Shown in pieces: positions 56,972 to 64,000 of a stretch of 64,000 nt of DNA (the stretch's first letter is position 1; every line of letters begins with the position of its first letter). The notes under the pieces are model-generated. The model was given only the letters and a program-made list of their open reading frames with translations, was not told where the DNA came from and searched no databases. The DNA is from Paraspadella gotoi (taxonomy: Eukaryota; Chaetognatha): NCBI GenBank assembly GCA_051294375.1, contig CM119267.1:689601-753600 (forward strand), read 5' to 3'. A program made the position numbers and the translations under genes.

Positions 56972-58909
56972 TCAAAAATCCGGCGACGAAAGCCCCGCCT
57001 GCTCAATCTCGTCTCTTAATTGGTCGACGCTCTCCTCCAATCGCGGCGTCGATCGACGCAAATTGGAAATATTTCGCTTCTTTTCGTTTTCGTCGGAAGC
57101 GAAGAGAGAGACGAGGACGAAGGCGCCGGCGGGGAATCCCGAGCGGACGCATCGACGGGAAAGATCTTCGATGTTTATCTCGAAGGCTTGGAGGGGGGGA
57201 GGGAGTGGGGGAGGAAGGGGAGGGAGGGGGGAAGAACGAGGGGAAAATAAAGAAGAGGAGAAATAAATTAAAGAAAAAAGGAATCCGAGTCGAGCATCAT
57301 TCAAATCAGTCGACGGACGAATGGAGAAAAGGGTGAAGGCGGCCAATACTAACCCAAAGGATAAGAGTGGATGACGTTGAGCGCCTCGACGAACCGTTGG
57401 GCGCCGTCGGGTCCGAGAGGCGGCGCCAGTTCCGTCAGAGGTCGATGGATGAGAATTTGGAAGACGGAATCACGGATGGACTTAAGGTCGCGGGAGATGA
57501 AGACCTGGAGGGGGAGGAGGAAGAGGGAAGAGGGGAAGGGAGGAGGAAGAGGGAAGAGGGGAAGGGAGGAGGAAGAGAGGGGAGAGAAAGGGAGAAGGAG
57601 GAAGAGGTGAAAGGAGAGAAAGAGGAAAAAAGAAAATAAAAGAGGAATAAAAAGGAAACCATATATATTAGTTTCAAAGGCCTCTCTCTCCTCAAAGGGA
57701 CCAACCTGGACGAGCTTATCGCTCCTCACAATGGCGGCGAAGGTGGCGGCGAGGAGGTCACGGTCTCCGCCGCCGCCGCCGACCAACGACTTGAAGACAT
57801 CCTTGAGGAGGGCGGGGCTAGGGATCTCGTACTCGAGGCAAAGGTCACGGGCGAGGCGGACGGCGCGCTCGTCGTGGCGGAACTGAAAGAAGGGGGGGGA
57901 GGATTGTGGTCTTGGGCGATGGTGACTCGACACACGAAAGTAATCAATACTGAGTCACTGACCTTTTGCAAAATAAGTTGCGCCATCAAATGTTTGTCTT
58001 TGGCGTCGAATCTCTCGACTGTCGATCGGAAGTTGAGTTGATCCAAGACCGACAGATGTCGGTGACTGCGAAGACGATTTTCGACCGACGAACGAGAAAA
58101 TCCAAAATGCGTCTGAAAGAGAAAATTTTGATAAAGAACAAATCTGGACGAGTGGAGATCCTGATTATTATTATTAATATTATTATTATTATCATCGATA
58201 AGAAAAATAGAAATTATTTTGCTCCCTGACTTTATTTTGAAGATATTATAAAATTTGAATAAAATGTTAAAAAGAGGCGCAACTGTTTCCATCTCTCCTC
58301 CAGCATCTCCTCGTCTTCTACCATCTCACCTCCAGCATCTCCACGTCTTCTACCATCTCACCTCCAGCATCTCCTCGTCTTTCTACCATCTCACCTCCAG
58401 CATCTCCACGTCTTCTACTATCTCACCTCCAGCATCTCCTAGTCTTCTACCATCTCACCTCTAGCATCTCCTCGTCTTCTACCAACTCACCTCCAGTATC
58501 TCCTCGTCTTCTACCATCTCACCTCCAGCATCTCCACGTCTTCTACCATCTCACCTCCAGCATCTCCTCGTCTTCTACCATCTCACCTCCAGCATCTCCT
58601 CGTTTCTACCATCTCACCTCCAGCATCTCCTCGTCTTCTACCAGCGCCAAAACGCATCTCAAGATCCTCGACGATCCTTTGTGGGTCACGTCGGCGACTT
58701 CGTACATCCTCTTGAGCCGAACGCAGATAGAGACAGAGTCGCGCGCCGAAAGGAGGAAGATGGCGCGGCGGAGGTTATCCTCATCCTCTTCCTCTTCGTT
58801 GATTCGACGTTGATGAACGAGAATCGAAGTAGAGACGGTTTGATCGAGATCTCCAGCGGAAAGAGAGACGGAGGGAATCCATTCCTAGAGGGATTTCAGG
58901 GATGTGTCA

Positions 58910-58962
<53 letters not shown>

Positions 58963-59482
58963 TCCAACAAGGAATCCTTCCAGGCCTCCACCTCCTCTCT
59001 CTCAATCGCCCAAATCTCTGCCACTCTCTCCACAGCCTCGTCCACTTCCTCCACAGCCCTGACACCCTTTGCCCCTTGGACCGCGTAGAGGGCGCGAAAG
59101 AGGTGCTGAGGCTGATCGGCGAAGTCGTTGGTTTCGGTGGAAGCGAATCCGGAGACGTGAAGGATGCGAAGAGTAGCGAGACGACGATATTGTTCCATCC
59201 AGGATTCCTCTCTGAATGTCATAAAGTAATTTTAATAAATTACTATTAAGTTATTGTTAAGTAACTGATAACGCAATGAGAGAGCATTATTAAAACTTAA
59301 GAAATGTTAAATAAAAAATTTAGAGGTTAAGAATAACCCTAGCTTGAGCCCTGGTGCTGTTTCTCTATGAGTGTTGGAGACGGCATCGTGTTCGTAAAAT
59401 TGTGTTAAGTATCAGACAAGGGGAAACAATTGTTATCGCAGAAAGGGAGGAAACTGCCATAGAGTGGCAAGAGACAAGAGGG

Positions 59483-59524
<42 letters not shown>

Positions 59525-60771
59525 CTAACCTAACGACGGAGCGACGTTCCCTTCCGATCTTCGTCGTCTTAGCAACGTCGGCCTCAACGGATGCGACGAC
59601 CTCCTTGAGCAACTCCGCCTTCAACGACCCTTCAGCGATTTTGGCCAACAACTCTTGCATCATCTGCAACGCGGAGCCGTCCCCACCCGCCCGCGCCAGC
59701 AGCCCCTTCAGCCGCAGCAGGAACTCAGTCTCCGCCGGCGTCAAAGTCTCCGTCCAACGGGCGGCGCCGCGGCCGGAAACGGTGAGGAAGCGTCGCGTTT
59801 CGTTGGCGACGGCGACGCGGGTGACGTCTCCGGGCGCCACGCCGAAGACGCCGCACAAGGTCGTCCAGAAGGCGTGGGTGTCGGCGTTCAATTCTTGATC
59901 AAGGATGAGGGCGCGAGACTCGTCGTCGAAAAGAGAATGGAATGGAAGGCGGGAGGAAGCGAAGGAAGAGGAGGAGCAAGAATCGGTCGTCAGAGCAAGC
60001 TCGTCGGGGGAGGGCTCACCGATTCGAACGTATTCCTGACGAATGTGGATCGGGAGGATGACATAAGAATGATGTCATGATATAAGTTGAGATAATGTGA
60101 TTTTATACAATGACTACAGTTTACAGTAACTACAGTTTATAGTAACATTATAGCACTTATCAATAGTGAAGCCAAGGACTGACAGCTTTGTTTAAAAGCT
60201 TGAAGTGTCAAGTTAGGAAATCTTGCAAAGGAATAGCCTGTCCCAAGTCAAAAAGCAAGAAAGTATGGCAAATTGGCAACAGCCGGGTTGCCTGTGATGC
60301 CCATTGGGATGGGGCATCTCAGTTGGCTTTGGGGGCTTCCGACCCTCAGTGACGCATCCAGTCACTGGCGCGGTTACCCTAGGACGGTCTCGCTTTGTCA
60401 ACGCAGAGGAAAGTCGTTAGGACTGGATGAAACACTACGCCTGGGATGGATTTGGCTGATGGATGGTGGACGTGAGGCGGTGTGAATATACCGCCACAAT
60501 AGCTTATTTTAAATTATGAAAAGATTATTTTCAAATTGTTTGTATCAATTTTATGAGATGAGTAGATGAGAGTGGATTCCATTCAACTTTCACCACTCAC
60601 AAGCCCTCAGCTGCCCTCACCTTCAAAAGATCCAAAACGAGGCTCCTCTTCTCCAACTTGCGTCTCTCCTTCTCGAGTCCCGACGCCAGCGCCGCTTCTG
60701 ATGCCGCGTGGAGAAGAAAGAAGAGAAGAGAGTAATCATAGGGGGAGACACGAGTGAGTTGATCCTGAGGA

Positions 60772-60824
<53 letters not shown>

Positions 60825-62407
60825 TAAAAAGAATTGAGAGGAAGAGAGAATATCGATTCGAAGGAAAGAATGACCAGAATAGAAAGAAACGGGTCCGCCC
60901 CCCCCACCTGTGCCCAATTAAAGACGCTCCTCTGATCAGTGACGAAGGACAGGGCCTCTTCCGCGCGGCCGGCGAAACGCGAGAACCCTTTATTGTTGTT
61001 GTTGTTGTTCTCATTTTTGTTGTTGTTGTTAGCTTCGAGATAAGATTCGACGATTTTTCCAAGAAATTTCAAGATATAAAAATCCGGTTTTTCTTGAGGC
61101 GAAAAATCTGAGCAAAAATCGAGAATGAGTTTGACGTCGACGCCGTCGTCGTTGTTATCGATGAGGTCTTCGAGCAGACGAATCTTCTTGTAGTTTTCTT
61201 TGTTGACGCAATCCTTGAAGTCTTTGACGCCGATCTTGGACAAACGATATCCCCAACGGGCGTCGACTCTCAGCCTCTCCGCTCTCTTCACTTTGACTGG
61301 GTTGGACTCCAAGCGGCCGAGGTCTCCGCAGATTTCAGCGATTTCTCCGAGACGCTTGAAGCTTTGCGACTTGACGGCGGATTGGGCCAACTCTACTAAG
61401 AGCTTCTCCGCGTCCTCGGCCGACATCTTGGTGAGGACGGAGACTACGTCGAGACGGTCCACGCAGCCGGACATGACGAGGCGCTTGACCGAGTCACGAC
61501 AGACGCGGGCGAAGTAGGAGCGGAGGATGTGGCGGCGCTTGAGCGAGCACGAGGATTCTGTTTCGACGGACGAAGAGTTTGATTCGATCAAAGACTCGAG
61601 ATCGGCGAGAAGGAAAAGCGCTAAATTGGAAAGGGATGAGGAGCAGAGACAGTCGAGGATCTCCTTTGCGGCGTCAAAGAGACCTTCGTGGGTGGCATCG
61701 AGATCAGAGCCGGAAAAGACGCCGAGTTGCGACGCCCTGTCGAGGTAATGAAGGAGCGCCGGCGCCAATTCTTGTTCTAATTCGAATCCAACCGATTTGC
61801 CCAAATCTTTGGCGATTTCGGGGAAGAGAATCGTCGCCATAGATTCTGCGTCGTCGTCGTCGTTTTCGTCATCGTCGTCGAGACCCATTCGATCGAAACA
61901 ATCCAATACGAGGTGCAAGCGACGCTGAATCTCTTGAAAAGCAACGAGCCATCGACCCTCGGCGCGGAGAAGAACGGCCGATGCCATCCGACGCAGTCCG
62001 GACAATCGGAGGCGAATCTCGAATGGGACAGTGGACGACGACGACGAAGACGACAAGGCGCGGATGAACCCAACGACGAAATCTTGGAGCGATCGAAAGA
62101 ATTTGTCCGCGCGAATCAAAGATGATGAAGAATCGACTAAGGATCGAGCCAATCTGTCGACAAGACTCATCGTCGTCGTCCAATCAGGAGACGATGAGAG
62201 ACTCCTCTCGGCCAATGAGAGAAGAGCTCGCGTCAATGAGAGGCCGAGACCGAAACTCAACTCGATCGCTCGTTCAACATCAAGAGTCGGGAAGAGGAAG
62301 AGAAAAAGTTCATCGGAAGAAACAGAACATTGAGAGAGACGGACATCGATGCCCGTCCGTAGGGCAACCTGAGGAATCGTGGGGAGGGAACACAAAATAT
62401 GAATCTT

Positions 62408-62493
<86 letters not shown>

Positions 62494-64000
62494 AAACCTT
62501 TAGCCTGGCCATCTCCGTCACAAGGCCGGCGTAATATTCCCTTTCCCAAGGATCGTCGTCTGCCTCTTTCAAAAACTCGGCGGCGCGCGATGCCGCCTCC
62601 AGATGACGCCGCTTCCAGTCGCGGGCGGCGTCGTTGGACGCGCCGGCGTCGAGGATGGAGATGAAGAGGAGGCGTCTAGCGATGGAGACGGCGAAGGCGG
62701 CGCCGCGAGATCGGCGAAGAAAGAAGAGCAGGGACCCGATTCTGATTAAAGTTTGATTAGTAAGAATTCAACAATCCTTTACAGAGGGCTTCATATGATA
62801 ATAATGTAATCATTGTGTGAAATCCTATCTTTTCGTCGCGTTATTGTAATTAGAAAAAAGTATGAATTGTTCTCAGCAATAATTTTTTTTTTAACTACAT
62901 GATATTGTACTAATTCAACAATCCTTTAATATCAAATCGATGGCAATTATCACAACAACAACAACAACAACAACCTCTTTTCCAACCTGTCGTATTCTTC
63001 CTCGAGGATCCAAAGGTTCATCTTCCAAACGAAGACTCGATCAGCTCCGAAATCTCCGCCCACGACTTCAACGAAGAAGAGGGCGTCGTCGAGGGCCTCG
63101 TCGACGCCGCTGGAAAGGATTCGCTTGACGGCTTTTTCCGGATTCTTCGTCGCCGCCTCCAACAGCCCGTCGAGGCCGTAGGGACGCAGCCGGGCGCGGA
63201 GCTTCGTCACGGAGATCATCCGCTTGAGGGACTCAACGAGTGGATCGTCGTCCAAGAGGAGACATTCATCCACCGTCGCGGACAACGAGGAATTCCAAGG
63301 AAGAGACACGATTTGAAGGCCGTGGATCAGGGCAGAGATTTTTAAGGCTTAAGGAGAGAAAACTTCTTTTATCTTATTTGCATATTGCAGTATATAAAGA
63401 GTTTTGAAATAATTTCACTTTGTAATTGCATTTTCTAATTTTAATGTTTGGGGAAATCATAGCCTTTTAAAATCACCCTTCAATAGGAACACCACGACAT
63501 AACTGTCTCACCTTTATTCTGAATGAAACCCAAAACGACGCAGACTGTTTCCTCGACGGTTTCGTCCATAGACCCAACGCACCCTTCAGCCGACAACTCC
63601 TTCAAGAACTCTGTTAGGACGGCGTCGCGACTAAGGCTAGCGTCGGCGAGGAACTTGGAGAGGACGCCCCGCTGCAGCTCGGAGGAGATGTAGCGGGCGC
63701 AGCCGACGCGGCGGAGCATCGAGGAGGCGATGGAGAGGTTGCTGAGGAGAATGTTCATAGACGGACTTAGTCGGCCTCGTGATGTCATTTACAAATTATC
63801 AGACAGCCAACGAATCACAGACCTTATAACAACCTCAGTTCTTAGGAGGCGTGGGTTCGAATCTTACCGCTGCTACCACATTTTAGTAGACAGGGATTTC
63901 TCGGCAAAACCAAAGTGAAAATAGACAGAGAAGGACGGTGTCAATTTTTTGACAGTTATATATATATATATATACAGTTCAAACGGATCAAAGACACGGG
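56972..64000 (-). CDS. KNTC1: KNTC1/ROD kinetochore protein, C-terminal 12 exons
   Basis: ROD, with ZW10 and Zwilch, forms the RZZ complex that brings spindle-checkpoint proteins and dynein to kinetochores. Exons (minus, 5' to 3'): about 63765-63512, 63347-62987, 62741-62498, 62368-60908, 60764-60621, 60035-59530, 59211-58962, 58884-58618, 58112-57963, 57882-57706, 57504-57354 and 57186-56972 (stop). This gives about 1390 residues, with every phase consistent. It is alpha-solenoid in character. The ROD C-terminal region is recognisable in RVSPYDYSLLFFLL, EYVRIGEPSPDEL, EWIPS with NEEEEDEDNLRRAIFLL, and RAVRLARDLCLEYEI. The 5' part lies outside the window; the first boundary is uncertain. Acidic and asparagine-rich inserts (DDDENDDDD; NNNNKNENNNNNN) lie in the large exon. 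NBAS, a paralogue, is less likely. Confidence 0.8.
58291..58650 (-). repeat. 32-bp minisatellite made of KNTC1 exon tail plus donor
   Basis: About 11 units. On the minus strand each reads gtagaagacgaggagatgct ggag, then gtgagatg. The first, at 58618, is the real end of the exon (codons VEDEEMLE) and its donor. The others follow directly in the intron and repeat both the exon tail and the GTGAG donor. Confidence 0.9.
58912..58961. repeat. (GA)n fused to a KNTC1 donor
   Basis: On the minus strand the exon ends ttggag and the intron starts gtgagagagagag, so the donor is the first part of the microsatellite. Long CT/GA runs also flank KNTC1 exons at 59489-59520, 60778-60818 (polypyrimidine tract of an acceptor) and 62407-62490. 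Confidence 0.85.
60263..60377 (-). repeat. Dispersed tRNA-related repeat, copy 2
   Basis: Second copy of the repeat at 43125-43232, here in a KNTC1 intron. A few single-base indels in G-runs distinguish the copies. Confidence 0.6.
63843..64000 (-). mobile_element. LTR-like repeat with tRNA-Leu 3' half, runs off the window
   Basis: Bases about 63833-63879 read cagttcttaggaggcgtggg, ttcgaatcttaccgctgc and taccaca, again the 3' part of tRNA-Leu with CCA. The following sequence (attttagtagacaggg, gacggtgtcaatttttt) matches the family at 25363-25810. A (TA)n run lies at 63958-63974. Confidence 0.5.

Noticed and set aside
60636-60908. Single uninterrupted 649-aa ORF on the minus strand from 62572 to 60623
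   Set aside because: It reads through two introns composed of CT/GA microsatellites (62407-62490 and 60778-60818). Consensus splice sites and conserved phase show that these stretches are spliced out.

Overview
The window is nuclear DNA of an invertebrate animal, probably a bilaterian. The genes have many introns, and they include a Notch-pathway Fringe glycosyltransferase, a mitochondrial-clan cytochrome P450, a Transformer-2 splicing factor and the kinetochore protein KNTC1/ROD. Noncoding DNA is AT-rich and crowded with transposons, minisatellites and GA/CT microsatellites. I do not name a species. Gene models were built by hand from splice consensus and reading-frame phase; the phases close at every modelled junction except one in the P450.

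Layout. 1-3.8 kb: a decayed retroelement-like stretch with an assembly gap. 4.3-5.4 kb: a tRNA-like repeat and a four-copy tandem array of about 192 bp. 5.86-9.68 kb: a complete LTR element with 4-bp target duplications, no recognisable polymerase, two in-frame ORFs and a primer-binding region matching 45 nt of tRNA-Leu. 9.9-13.1 kb: a possible small gene, then a TIR element with an 18-bp minisatellite, duplicated in tandem across a gap. 13.9-32.5 kb (+): the P450 gene, whose 9-kb third intron is full of transposons. 32.5-38.2 kb: no gene seen. 38.2-39.6 kb (+): fringe. 40-42 kb: MITEs. 42.2-44.8 kb (-): a CD225/dispanin membrane protein. 47.4-55.3 kb (-): transformer-2, with a 3.5-kb hAT element in one intron. 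55.75-56.03 kb (-): a SAM-like exon that may be tra2 exon 1. 56.2-56.7 kb (-): peptidyl-tRNA hydrolase 2. 57-64 kb (-): the C-terminal 12 exons of KNTC1/ROD.

The most striking pattern cuts across genes. At five splice junctions in the window, the junction itself, with a little exon and a little intron, has been duplicated in tandem. These are the acceptor of the P450 PERW/heme exon (an array of more than 2 kb), the acceptor of P450 exon 6 (44 bp, two copies), the acceptor of dispanin exon 3, the donor of a KNTC1 exon (32-bp unit, about 11 copies) and the donor of the SAM-like exon (about 62 bp, three copies). Several other donors run straight into GTGAG(AG)n microsatellites. Splice-site-containing tandem repeats therefore look like a recurrent process in this genome, with consequences for decoy splice sites and possibly intron evolution. 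The second notable item is the LTR element with its long tRNA-Leu match and its unusual PH-like, dynein-light-chain-motif ORF.

The genes do not form an operon or a pathway. The minus-strand genes from 47 to 64 kb are closely spaced, with about 0.2 kb between PTRH2 and each neighbour.
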